Source: Thraustochytrium sp. TN22
Lineage: Eukaryota; Sar; Bigyra; Thraustochytrida; Thraustochytriidae
NCBI GenBank assembly: GCA_013306675.1
Contig: JABLUY010000018.1
Coordinates: 1 to 64,000 of the forward strand
Direction: 5' to 3'
Length of the DNA: 64,000 bases
In this document: positions 28,698 through 39,269 of the stretch, piece after piece
Numbering within the stretch: the stretch's first letter is position 1
Layout: each line of letters starts with the position of its first letter
Position numbers and translations under genes: made by a program
The notes under the pieces: model-generated
Databases searched by the model: none
The model's input: the letters and a program-made list of their open reading frames with translations, nothing else
What the model was told of the DNA's origin: nothing

Positions 28698-29781
28698 TTA
28701 GCTATCGACTCATGTGCCATGCTCCCTTTTTTTTCTTCTTGTGCAATGACTCGCCATGTCGCCGCTTGTCGCCAGTCGTCTCATGATTCTCGTCTCGTCT
28801 CGTCTCGTCTCGTCTCGTCTCGTCTCGTCTCGTCTCGTCTCGTCTTGCCGCGTCGCACCGCATCGCCCAGGCGCATCGCATCGCGTCGCGTCGCCGTCCT
28901 TGTGTTCGCTTGCGTCCACTTGCAGAAGTAGCGCGTCCGTGTCCGCCCGCCTCCGTGTCCGCCGCCACCGGTGCAGTGCTGCAGTGCAGTGCAGTGCAGT
29001 ACGGCGTGCAAGGGGCTTTCACGCCAACCAAGCCGGCCAGGCTGGCCCACCCGCGATCAATCGACCGCTCGCAGCTCGCTCGCTCGTGGTCGCTCGCTCG
29101 CTCGCTCGGCACCGCTCGGCATCCGCTCGCTTGGGCTTGACAGCGCTTGACATCGATCGACGCCACGACCTCCTCGTCCAAGCACGCTCGCTCGCGCACG
29201 TTCCGGCCGGCCCCGGCTGCGGCTGCGGCTGCGGCTCGGCAGGCAGCGAGCTCAGCCTGGCGCTCAGGAAGAGTCCAGGCGCCGGGGCAGCGGGGGCAGT
29301 CAGTCAACTGACCCGGAGAGGAGAGGTGGTCGGCGGTCGGCCGACGCCCGCCTCTTCAAGCGAACTCTCGAACGATGTAAGTTGGTTGCTAGCTGCAGAG
29401 CTTCTGGCTGCCTGCTGGCCGCCAGCCAGCCAGGCGTGGCTCTGGCAGGCTCCGGTTTGCAGCAAGGTTTTGGCAAGTTCCACGCGCTCTGTCGGCCTGA
29501 CAGGCCCTGACTCTGACAGTGACTGAGCCCGGTGCTCGCGCCACGTCGCGTCGCGGCGGCGCAGAGCGCAAACGCGGCGACGAGGAGCGCGCGCGAGGGC
29601 GGCAGCGGCGAGCGGCGTGGCGAGCGAGCGAGCGAGCGGGCGGGCGAGCGGCGCAGGCGGCAGGGCGCGGCGCGGCGCGGCGCGGCGCGGCGGAGCGCGG
29701 CGCGGCGGCGACGCGGCCCGGGCAGGGGAGCGAAGCTCGGATACCGAGGCTCTGCTTTGGCGTGCTTTTTCAAAAGGCAAG
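28698..29781. other. Intergenic stretch with a CGTCT pentanucleotide array
   Basis: About 1.1 kb without a gene. It contains 11 copies of CGTCT at 28791-28845, a short GCAGT array near 28975-29000, and gctcgctcg repeats near 29075-29110. The part next to 29782 presumably carries the promoter of the acyl-CoA synthetase gene. Confidence 0.5.
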
Positions 29782-32026
29782 ATGAGCTACGAGCCGGTGG
29801 TGGACGAGGAGCAGGAGCACCCGCGCGAGTTCGAGAGCAAGCACTGGTACGTGAGCGCAGATGAGGCGAGGAAGCGGTTCGTCGCGTTCTGGTCGCGAGC
29901 AAGGGGGCTGACGGGTTTCGGATGATGTCGCGAATGCTCCTGACAGGGATGACGCGCTCGTGGCCGCCTCGTGCGGGCTGGAGCGCACGTCGGTGGGCCA
30001 GGTGCTGTCGGGCCTGCTGTTCTCGCAGGAGCTGCCGGGCGGGACGATGAAGGCGAAGATGGCCGTGCCGGACGAAAAGGGCGTATACCGGTCGTCGCGG
30101 TCGCCCAAGGAACTCATGACGACGCCGTCCGCCAAGGTGAAGACGATGGCGGACGCGTGGCGCCAGACGACGGAGAACCACGCGCAGGAAAAGTGCATGG
30201 GGTGGCGCGACATCCTCAGCATGACCAAGGACGGCAACAAGGAAAAGTACATCCTGGGCGGGTACAACTGGATCACCTACCGGCAGGCGTACAAGCGGTC
30301 GCTGAACTTTGGCCGCGGCCTGGCGGACCTGGGCATGCGCAAGGGCGACATGATCAACTTCTTCGCGGAGACGTCCAAGTACTGGCAGCTCGGCTTCCAG
30401 GGCTGCCAGCAGCTCGGCATCGTGGTGTCCACCACGTACGCCAACCTGGGGCCCGAAGCCGTCTCCTACGGCGTCAACCAGACCAAGTGCCCGGTGATCT
30501 TCACGGACGCTGACCTGGTCCCCATCATCAACAAGATCCTGCCCGACTGCCCCGAGGTCAAGCACGTCGTCTTCACGTCGGACCCGCGCCCGGCCTCGCA
30601 CCCGGCGCACAAGTCGGACGACGACATCCGCAACCTGGCCAGCCACCCCAACGTGCAGTTCCACTCCTTCGAGGAGGTCGAGCGCCTCGGCGAGGCCAAC
30701 ACGACGGAGCTGCCCACCTTGAACCCGGATGACACCGCCGTCATCATGTACACCTCGGGCTCCACGGGCAACCCCAAGGGCGTCGTCATCTCGCACGCCA
30801 ACATGGTCGCGGCAGTCGCCGGCGCCTACGACTCCGTTATCGGCTGCGGCCCGAGCGACGTCTACATTGCCTTTTTGCCGCTGGCGCACATCCTCGAGCT
30901 CGTCGCGGAGAGCACGCTCTACTACGCCGGCACGGCCGTCGGCTACGGGACCACCAAGACCATCACCGACGCCTCCGTGTGCATCGAGCCCGGCAAGTGC
31001 AAGGGCGACGCCTCCGAGCTGCGCCCCACGCTCATGGCCGCCGTGCCCATGATCATGGACAAGATTCGCTCCGGCGTCACCGCCAAGGTCAACTCTGCCG
31101 GCGGCATCACCAAGGTGCTCTTCGACATCGCCTTCAAGCGCAAGCGCGCCGCGCTCGACAAGGGCCTCGACCACCCCTTTTGGAACAAGGTCATCTTCGA
31201 CAACCTCCGCGCGCGCCTGCTTGGCGGCCGCGTGCGCTACATGCTCTCCGGCGGCGGCCCGCTCTCCAAGGAGACTCAGGACTTCATGAACGTCGTCTTT
31301 TGCTGCCCCGTCGGCCAGGGCTGGGGGCTCACCGAGACCATGGGCGTCTCCACCATCGTCTGGCCCAACGACCGCACCGCCGGCCGCGTCGGCGCCGTCA
31401 TCCCTTCCATCCAGGTCAAGCTCGAGGACTGGGAGGAGGGCGGCTACTACGCTGACCCTTGCTCCGCGCCCGACGACAAGGCGCACCCGCACCCGCGCGG
31501 CGAGCTTCTGCTCGGTGGCCCCCAGATCGCCATGGGCTACTACCAGGAGCCCGAGAAGACCGACGAAGCCTTCTTCACCGACTCCGACGGCTGCCGCTGG
31601 CTCCGCACCGGCGACATTGGCGAGATCTATCCCGACGGCGTCGTCGCCATCATCGATCGCAAGAAGGACCTCGTCAAGCTCGCTGGCGGCGAGTACGTCT
31701 CCCTCGGCAAGCTCGAGCCCATGCTCCGCGACTCCGACCACGTTGACAACGCCATGGTCTACTGCGACTCCCAGCAGTCCTACTGCGTCGCTATCCTCCA
31801 AGTCGCCCCGGGCAACGACATCTCCGAGGACCGCCTCTTCAACGACATCGTCTCCATCCTCAAGCGCCAGAACTGCGCCAAGTTCGAGATCCCCAAGAGG
31901 ATCCACGTCGAGCGGGAGATCGTCTGGGGCCCCGAAAACGATCTTGCAACCGCTGCTCTCAAGCTCAAGCGCCGCAACCTCGTCCAGCATTACCACGACA
32001 CGCTCAAGCAGCTCTACAAGGACTAA
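29782..32026 (+). CDS. ACSL: Long-chain acyl-CoA synthetase
   Basis: Activates long-chain fatty acids to acyl-CoA with ATP, in the eukaryotic ACSL group of the AMP-binding superfamily. Exons are 29782-29846 and 29947-32026, with one GT-AG intron (gtacgt...gacag) after codon 21, giving 2,145 nt and 714 residues. The join restores SKHWDDALVAASCG. The ATP-binding loop YTSGSTGNPKG is near residue 288, then HANMVAAVAG. Later come GGGPLSKETQDF, WGLTETMGVST and the C-terminal signature GDIGEIYPDG...IIDRKKDLVKLAGGEY. All core motifs are present and the length fits ACSL proteins (about 660-720). No obvious signal peptide; peripheral attachment to ER, peroxisome or lipid droplet is likely from the family. 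It runs convergent to the gene at 32340. Confidence 0.95.
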
Positions 32027-32339
32027 CTGCAGGTCGATCGACACCTGCGTACCACACCTGCAGCCACCGCCGCAGTCCAACAAGCACCCCCAAGTATCAC
32101 AGGCAAAACCGCAAATGATGTTTTCTGAAGAAAGAGCTGGACCACTCCAACTCCAGGAGCACACGGCAGTGTGCTTCCGCAAGCTTTCATGGCGGCACGT
32201 GTGCGCAAGCGCCCTCGTTTGCTCATGACACCATTCCGCCAACACTCACTGCAAGTTATTACCTTGAGTGGCCAATTATTGCTTGCTTCTTTTTCGTTTT
32301 CCTTGGTACCAGGTAGGGTAAGAGAGCTACTTTTCAAGC
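32027..32339. other. Short spacer between two convergent genes
   Basis: 313 bp between two stop codons (acyl-CoA synthetase on plus, low-complexity protein on minus). It holds both 3' UTRs. I see no further feature. Confidence 0.5.
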
Positions 32340-32981
32340 TTACTTCAACTGGGACTTGAGGACGAAAAAGTCCCAGCGAACGCTGTCCTCATCCCACTCA
32401 TTGTCATCAAGGCCCTCTTTGGCTTTGCCTATGGCAGCCTCAGCTCGCGCCTTGTCGGAGAAGAGGCCGAGAAGCTTCATGCCTCCTTCCTCCCACGTCT
32501 CCGAGTGCGGGCCCATGGTCGGGTTGCGGCAGATACCATAGTACTTGACCTTCACTGCAGCGTACACGTTGCTGCCAATTGCGATCGCTGCCTGAGGCCC
32601 ATTCTTGGCATTTTCCTCATCGGATGAGTCGCAAGTCTCCCCTCCTGGCCCAGAAAAATCCTGCAGCGGCGCCACGGGCGACGAATCACGATCGCTGCGG
32701 GAAATCCTACCCTCGCCTCCTTCGTCGGCGCTCGGGTCGAGGTTACGCTTCACGGATCCCAACCTACGCGACGTTTTGGAGGCCCTTTTGGTCTTGGGGC
32801 TCCCTGCACTCGCAAACAGCCCGCCTGGAGGCGTGGACTTGAGCACGCGCACGGACTTGTCCGCTTCTCCTTCCTCGTCTTCTCCCTCTTCATCATCGTT
32901 ATCCACGATGCTCAACACCTCCTGCCCCTTTTTCTGCTGCTTTTTCGGCTGCTGTTTCTGCTGCTCCTTTTGTTTCTGTTG

Positions 32982-33021
<40 letters not shown>

Positions 33022-33689
33022 TGCTCTTGCTGCTGTTTTTGTTTCTGCTCCTGCTCCTGCTGCTTCTGCTGTTCCGGCCGCTCCAAAGAATCACCCTGCT
33101 CAACCTCGCCCCCGTCTTCCTCCACCTCGCCGTCTTGAGGCAGGGCAGGACCCAATGCTTGCCCCTTTTCCGCTACTGTTCTCGTCGTCCGTGCCTTGCT
33201 CGGCCCTGTCCGCCGCTCCCGGTCTCTGTGCACGGGAAAGAGCCGATCCATGGGGCCAGTGATCATCTTGGCCGTCGGCTCCGACTCCTCGTCCTCCAGG
33301 TCCTGCGAGGAAGCCTGCTCCTTGGTGCCGTTCGCATCTTTCTCGTCGCGCTTCTTGTCACTACGCTGGCGCTTTCGAATTCGCCTCGAGCGGCTCGACG
33401 GCGGCGGCGACGAAGCGCCCTTGCGCTTGCTCTTGCTCTTGCTAGCACCAGGTTCAGTGGCGTCTGTGGCATCTTCTGGGTCCACATCCAGCACGATTGC
33501 CTCCTCCTCCGGGGCCGTCGATGAGATGGTACTGTTGCGCCCTCGCTTCGGCCTGGGCGTCGCGCGCTTGTTGCTCGACGTTTTGGTCTCAAAGTCGTCG
33601 TCCATCTCGTCGACTTCGCGTTCCTCTGCTGCATGCTTGTCGCCCTTGCCCGAGGTTGCCCGCGCATTCCTGCGTTGAATCGGCAATGT

Positions 33690-33722
<33 letters not shown>

Positions 33723-34214
33723 AGCGGCGGCAACAGCAGCACTAGGAGCACCAGCAGGAGCACCAGCAACAGGCGCCGTGGCCCCGGGGCCGCCGCTGTC
33801 CACGCTCACGACTTCATCGTCATCCTCCTGCATCGTGCTCGCGTGGTGCTCTTCATCGCTCGAGACGGATTGCTTCATGGCGACCTCGTGGCGCACTCTC
33901 CCGTGCGCGGCGCCGGCCTTGGCGCGGCCGCCGCCGCGCGGCCCTGCCGGGCTTCGCGCCGTCCTCCCTTCGCGCTCGCCGCCCTCGCCGCCGCAGCCGC
34001 GCGCACTCGCACTCGCGCCCGCGCCCGCGCCCAGCTCCGGGCCAGCCCCCGCGCTCGCGCCTGCGCCCGCCGCCGCGCCCGCGCCAGCGCCCGCGCCCGC
34101 GCCCGCCGCCGCGCCCGCCGCCGCGGCGTCGTCGTCTCGGCTTTGCGGCGCCCGTGGTGCCTCGACGCGAGCGACGCTCGACGCCCATGGCCACGACCAC
34201 GACCACGCCGCCAT
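32340..34214 (-). CDS. Low-complexity charged/polyQ protein with a conserved-looking C-terminus
   Basis: About 624 residues from the ATG at 34214 (MAAWSWSWPW); an in-frame ATG further upstream at 34409 would add 65 residues translated mostly from a GCAA repeat and is less likely. Most of the protein is disordered: an Ala/Gly/Pro stretch, a Ser run, Lys/Glu-rich parts with PRPKRGR and SRSRRIRKRQR that could be nuclear localisation signals, and a long Gln/Lys tract. The last 75 residues look folded: VYAAVKVKYYGICRNPTMG, GMKLLGLFSDKARAEAAIGK and VRWDFFVLKSQLK. I do not recognise a family. The basic motifs suggest a nuclear protein. The next gene upstream on the same strand is the GH18 protein. 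Confidence 0.7.
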
Positions 34215-34580
34215 CGCCGGCGCGCGCGCGAGCGAGCGAGCAAGCAAGCTAGCAAGCAAGCAAGCAAGCAAGCAAGCAAACGGTCTGCTCGTGCGCACGC
34301 GCGAGAAGTTTGCTTGCTCTTCTATGTTTCTTCTGTCATCAGCTGAGCCCTCGGCGAGGTCTCGGCGAGGGAGCGCTCCAGGAGCGGGACGATCTTGATG
34401 ACGTTGCACGTCACGCGTAGCTTAGCGCAGAGCAGCAGCGCATCGCAGCGCAAAGCACGCTGCACGCCTTGATTCTCACGTCGCCAGCCTGACGCAGCAC
34501 TGGCACTGGCAGGATCAGAGTGCCTTTGAAATCAGATCAGATCAGATCAGATCAGATCAGCACCGTCCCTCAACCTCAAG
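34215..34580. repeat. Spacer with GCAA and ATCAG simple repeats
   Basis: The 366-bp spacer between two minus-strand genes. GCAA units run through 34243-34280, apparently in the 5' UTR of the gene starting at 34214. Six ATCAG units occupy 34531-34560, about 20 bp past the stop codon of the GH18 gene. Confidence 0.6.
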
Positions 34581-35684
34581 TCACATGATGAGCTCTCGGG
34601 CAGCCGCTGCAAGCAGCGAGCGGGAGCCGTCCTCGCCGAGAACGTCCTGACCGACCTCCCAAAAGAAGACGCCGGCCATGGCCTGCTCACGCGCCCAGCG
34701 CGCCTTGGCTGCCACCGTGGGCGGCCCGTTAAAGGCCCAGCCATCGTGCTCGTCGCGATCCAGGACCTGCGCGCCATACGCGCCGACGAGCTCTGCAAAG
34801 GTCTTCACCTCGCCCGGCTGGGCCATGCGTCGCGCGTAGCACGGCACACCGAGCACCACCTTTGCGGCTGGCAGCTTGGAGAGCTCCACAGCACGCTGCA
34901 CGTCCGGCATCGCCGCGTGCCGCTGGTTCAGGTCGTACGTCATGAGATGCACGCGGTCCACGGCCTCCAGCGCGGCCGCATCCAGCCGGTCGTAAAAATG
35001 CGAGGTCACCGTCACCAACAGCCCGCGCGGCGCCAGCGCCGCGCGCACCGCCCGCAGAAGCGCCGAGTATGCCTTCCACTCCTCCTCGCTGCGCGGCGCC
35101 TCCCAGTCCACGTCCACGCCGTCCAGCCCCAGCGCGTGCACCGTTTCGGCCGCGCTCGCCGCGAATCGTGCGCGGCTCTCCTCGTCCCGCGCCACGCGCG
35201 CCAGGCCCTCGGACCGCCCTGCGCCGCCCACCGTCAGCAGCAGGCGCTGCACGCCCCACTTGCGTGCCTCCGCCACGAGCCGCCGCACGCGCGCCTCGCC
35301 CAGCAGCTCCAGGTCCACCCCATCGTCCGCGCCCACCGTCGCCGAGAAGACGACCACGTCCGTCAGCGCCGCGGCCACCTGCTCCATGTGCTCCACCACG
35401 TGCTCCAGTCTGTAGTCCGGCACGTACCCAGCCACCACCATGTCCTTGCCGCTGCCGCCGCTGCCGCCGCCGCCGCTGCCGCCGTCCGGGTCGGCGACGA
35501 GCGTCTCGACGGGGTCGCCCGCGGGCCTCAGCAGCACCAGGAGCACCATGACGGCCACCACGCCCGCGATCACCGCCTTGGGCGGCAGCCACAGCCCTGC
35601 GTGGCCACCGCCGCGGCGGCCCGCGGCAGCACGCGCCGCCGCCGCCGCGGCCGCCGCCGCGCCGCCCTCGCGTCGCTGCCGCAT
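34581..35684 (-). CDS. Membrane-anchored glycoside hydrolase family 18 protein (chitinase/chitobiase-like)
   Basis: 367 residues from the ATG at 35684 (MRQRREGG). A basic, Ala-rich cytoplasmic N-terminus is followed by one hydrophobic helix (AVIAGVVAVMVLLVLL, about 37-52), then a Gly/Ser linker, so a type II membrane protein with the enzyme in the lumen or outside is likely. The catalytic signature DGVDVDWE is at 188-195, with all three acidic residues and the catalytic Glu195 present. Other GH18-type parts are AGYVPDYR, LLLTVGGAG, LMTYDL and a late Trp near GVFFWEVGQD. The family cleaves chitin-type or N-glycan GlcNAc links by substrate-assisted catalysis. The domain is compact, nearer to chitobiase-like or lysosomal members than to large secreted chitinases. 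A longer start at 35816 is possible. Confidence 0.88.
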   Translation of the reverse strand: MRQRREGGAAAAAAAAARAAAGRRGGGHAGLWLPPKAVIAGVVAVMVLLVLLRPAGDPVETLVADPDGGSGGGGSGGSGKDMVVAGYVPDYRLEHVVEHMEQVAAALTDVVVFSATVGADDGVDLELLGEARVRRLVAEARKWGVQRLLLTVGGAGRSEGLARVARDEESRARFAASAAETVHALGLDGVDVDWEAPRSEEEWKAYSALLRAVRAALAPRGLLVTVTSHFYDRLDAAALEAVDRVHLMTYDLNQRHAAMPDVQRAVELSKLPAAKVVLGVPCYARRMAQPGEVKTFAELVGAYGAQVLDRDEHDGWAFNGPPTVAAKARWAREQAMAGVFFWEVGQDVLGEDGSRSLLAAAARELIM

Positions 35685-36261
35685 GTTTGCTTCTTTGTCG
35701 AACGAGGTCGACCGAGGCTCGGGACGGGACGCTCTCGAGCTGGCTGCGAGGACAGAGGACAGCCAGAAGCGCATTCGCTTGATGAAGCGCAGCTGAAGCG
35801 CATTGAGCAAGGCCAAAAAGCGGAATGCAAATCACTCCACGCTTGGTTGACGCCCCGGCATGCCTCATCACTGTCAGCACGGCACTTCAGGCACTTCAAC
35901 CGTTGAGACAACATCGTTCTTGTCGAACAACTTGAAGACAAGTCAAATCTTCTCGTGCGGCGCAACTAGTGCCTGCGCAGCGGTGGTCGCAGCCCAGCCC
36001 AAGTCGAGCGCGCCAGTGCTGCGGTTCGCCACGTCGTCAAACTCCTGCGTTTCATCAAGATCGTGCGCTCCGTCAAGCTCTTTGGCCTCTTGATTTGCTT
36101 CACGTCGACGAAGACCGGTGCTCGACCAGGTCAACGTCTGCATTGCGGAGCTTGGACGCCAGGAGCCCCTTGCGACCACCCAGCCAGCCCATCAAGCCCG
36201 CCACTCCAAGCAGACGCGCGGGCCGTACGAGGAGCAGGGCAGCGACGCCGCCGTCCCGCGC

Positions 36262-36298
<37 letters not shown>

Positions 36299-36866
36299 CA
36301 GAGAGAGGGACAGAGAATGGCCGCGTCCTCGCGCGCTGGCCGCCCTCCCTCTCCTGCTGCTGCGCGACCACGCCGTGTTTCAGGCCTGCCCGCGCCGCCT
36401 CGCTCACGTCCTTCTCCCGCGTCCGCCGCCCACCCTCCGGCTTGAGGCAGCTCGCGTGGGACGCACGAGCACTCTCTCTGCCGCCCTGCTCCTGCCCCCA
36501 GCGCGCCGCCGTCATCATCATCACCATCACCGTCAGCGGGGTGTGCGCGGCGCGCCCGAGTCCGAGTCCGAGTCGGAGTCCGAGTCGGAGTCCGGGCCGC
36601 AGCGGCGCGTGCACCCACTGGCGGCGCGCGTGCCTCCACTGTGGCCCGCGCGAGCGCCACTTGCGCGCGGCGGGCGCAAGTGGCCGCGCGCCGCAGCCGC
36701 AGTGGCGCCGCGCCGCTCAGTGCAGTGCAGCCTGCGCTCGGCCAGCCCGCGAGAGCGTGTGCGAGGCAGAACAGAAACCGGGCGCGCGCGGCAGCAGCAG
36801 CGGCAGGCAGCGGCGCGCGGCGGGAGGCGAGGCGAGCGGCGGCGGCGCGGCGGCGAGCGCGGCACC
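35685..36866. other. Non-coding stretch between the GH18 and first MOB genes
   Basis: About 1.2 kb with no supported gene. It contains a GA dinucleotide array at 36268-36294 and a GAGTCC/GGAGTC repeat near 36555-36597. Long open frames occur in several frames on both strands but are compositionally biased. The two flanking genes are divergent, so it should hold both promoters. Confidence 0.4.
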
Positions 36867-37926
36867 ATGTTCAGGAAGGGGACGTACGTCTCGTGGAGCG
36901 AGCGGCCGGCCGGGCTGCGCGACGCGGCGCGGCGCGCGCGCAGCGGCGAGCGCGGGAAAGGATCGATCCCGCGCTGGCCGGCGCGCGCGCGCGCGGCCGG
37001 CGGCCGCGCGAGGGGCGCAGCGCGAGCGGCCGCGCGAGGGCGGCCGGGACGCGCGACGGGAAGGGCAGGGCAGGGCGGGGCGGGACGAGGACTGACGGAG
37101 GAGAGGCGACGCGCGCAGGAATGGCAAGAGCACACTCAAGCCCGTCAAGGCGCAGGCGGTACGTGCGAGAGGGGGACGACCTGCGTGCTGTGCTGTGCGA
37201 GGCGAGGCGAGGCGAGGCGAGGCCCTCGCAGAGAGAAGAAACGAGGGGGCGCATGGCGTCGCGGGCGCGCGCGAGGGGAGGAGAAGCGACTGACGTGCAG
37301 GGAGAACGCAGACGGAGCGCCGGGCAACGCTGTCCAACTTGACGAAGCGCACGCTCGGCAGCGGGCGCCTGCGCGAGGCCGTGGTGGTGCCGGAAGGCGA
37401 GGAGAAGAACGAGTGGATCGCCGCCAACCTCGTGGACTTTTACAACGAGCTGTCGCTCCTGTACGGTCTCGCCGCCGACGATGCCAAGCGCTTCACCGCA
37501 CCGGGCGAAGGCTTCCCGCCCGACTTCGAGTACCGCTGGGCCGAGTCCCCCGGCTCCAAGGCCCTGCGCATGTCCTCGCCCGAGTACGTCGACTACGCCA
37601 TGACCTGGATCGAGGACCAGATCGACAACGAGGAGATCTTCCCGGTGAGCGAGGACCAGGACTTCCCGGATGACTTCCTCGAGTACGTGAGGGACATCTT
37701 CAAGAAGATGTTCCGCATCTTCGCCATCCTCTACCACCACCACTTCGCCGTCATCGAGGAGCTTGGCGCCGCTGCGCACCTCAACACGTGCTTCAAGCAC
37801 TTTATGTTCTTCGTCTTTGAGTTCAACCTGATCTCGGATGACAAGGAGCTTCGGGCGCTTGAGGGCCCCGTCGAGCGGATGCGCCAGCAGTATGCGGAGC
37901 AGGAACCCGAGGGCGGCCCCAAGTAA
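36867..37926 (+). CDS. MOB1: MOB kinase activator, copy 1
   Basis: Mob1/phocein-family adaptor, which in other eukaryotes binds and activates NDR/LATS kinases in Hippo and mitotic-exit signalling. Exons are 36867-36883, 37119-37158 and 37312-37926, giving 672 nt and 223 residues. The two introns (phases 2 and 0) lie at the very 5' end. The joined start reads MFRKGTNGKSTLKPVKAQA, which matches the family's FKPKK start. Core motifs are present: TLGSGRL, PEGEEKNEWIAANLVDFYN, FEYRWAE, YVDYAMTWIEDQ and HLNTCFKHFMFF. Aligned by eye to human MOB1A, three of the four zinc ligands are missing: Cys79 and Cys84 align to Ala and His161 to Ile, while His166 is kept. The length is normal (human 216). A second, very similar gene follows at 39270. 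Confidence 0.9.
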
Positions 37927-39269
37927 ATCGCTGCTTCCTTTTCCGTTTTTCATGTCCCGTGCATGCAAACAGACACACAGTGCCCTCTTTGGACCCCTCG
38001 GGTACCAGCGAACTCTGCAAAACGACACTTGAAGGACACCTCGTGTTTTTCCCAAAAAAAGGATTCATCAAGGCTGCTCTCAGAGGCTCGCTCGCGCCAA
38101 GTGGCTCGAACAAACTGAAGAACATGCTTGCAGATCGCAGCGCCACACCAAATCAAATTGACGACAGATTGACTCCTTCGGTACCTTGCGGTTCTTGCAG
38201 TGAGGAGTACTTTGTGCTGCTTGGACGATCGGAGCCTTGGCGCAAGGGTACGAGCCTCGGCGCAAGGGTACGAGCCTCGGCGCAAGGGTACGAGCCTCGG
38301 CGCAAGGGTACACGAGCCTCGGCGCAAGGGGACGAGCCTCGGCGCAACGATACGAGCCTCGGCGCAAGGGGACGAGCCTCAGCGCAAGGTACTCCGTGGC
38401 TCGCGCTCGTGCCCAGGCCAATCAAGTTGAGATACTCTTGTCGCCGCGATATTCTTTTCGCCGCACGTCCGTCATGGATACCCCTGGTAGCACCTTGAAA
38501 GGGTGGTGAGCTAATCTATGAATTTGGACCTTCTGCTTGAAACTTATCTCAAGGTGTGCACGACCTCGGCGCGAACGAGCTTTTCAGCAAGCCACCGGCG
38601 GACATCATCACGACCGTGGGGTTGAGGCGGCGCCCTTGTCGAATTCATTGACCTGATCTGTCGCTCTCAAGGCCCGTGAGACCCACTTGCTGCAAAATCG
38701 CAGGATTACTCTTCGTGCTTGTGGTACGACCACATTTCATTGCAGTGGAGGAAAAAAAGAAGCCGCGTCTTCACAGACTCTTATGTCAGGTTCGCCGTGC
38801 GCATTCCGGCAGCTTCTGAGCATGCCGCGGCGTCGTGTCGCCGACAATGTCGAGCGGCTTGCAAAGCGCGGCTTCGCATGCCTGCAGCGCTGCGCAGTGT
38901 CGCCGCGCGTCCACGCGCGTCACGGTGCCGTGGTGCCGTGGCGCCGCCGTGGCGGGTGCACCTGCGTGCGCACTGCACAACAAGCTCACGCAAGCTCACG
39001 AGGCCTCTCACGAGCGCTCACGAGTCGTGATCGCCGTGCGCCGCCGTGCCAGCCGTGCCACGTGCCCGCCGTGTGCGCCGCGACCCGCACTGCCTGCACA
39101 GGCACAGGCACAGGCAGAGACGCAGGCAGGCCGAGCAGACCGAGCAGACAGGCGAGGCCCGGCCCGGACTTCGGAAGGCGGCGGCGCAGCGCAGCGCGGC
39201 GCAGCGCAGCGCAGAGCACCAAGCGAGGGGGCGAGGCGGCGCGAGGAGCGGCGAGCGGCGCGCGGCACC
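37927..39269. other. Spacer between the two MOB genes
   Basis: About 1.3 kb with no supported gene. It contains the 20-bp minisatellite at 38232-38393. The rest includes AT-richer 3' flank of copy 1 and the GC-rich promoter of copy 2. Small open frames here are mostly translations of the minisatellite. Confidence 0.45.
38232..38393. repeat. 20-bp minisatellite, about eight copies
   Basis: The unit gagcctcggcgcaagggtac repeats about eight times head to tail with a few substitutions and one 2-bp insertion. It lies between the tandem MOB genes. No coding role is supported. Confidence 0.85.

Noticed and set aside
29300-32245. 981-codon minus-strand frame opposite the acyl-CoA synthetase
   Set aside because: Antisense to a complete ACSL gene with all motifs; its translation is compositionally biased.
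36063-37673. 536-codon frame overlapping the first MOB gene
   Set aside because: It runs through a GA repeat and then out of frame through MOB exon 3, whose true frame has all MOB motifs.
38153-38509. Small repetitive proteins from the 20-bp minisatellite
   Set aside because: A 20-bp unit cycles through all three frames, so the open frames are a by-product of the repeat.
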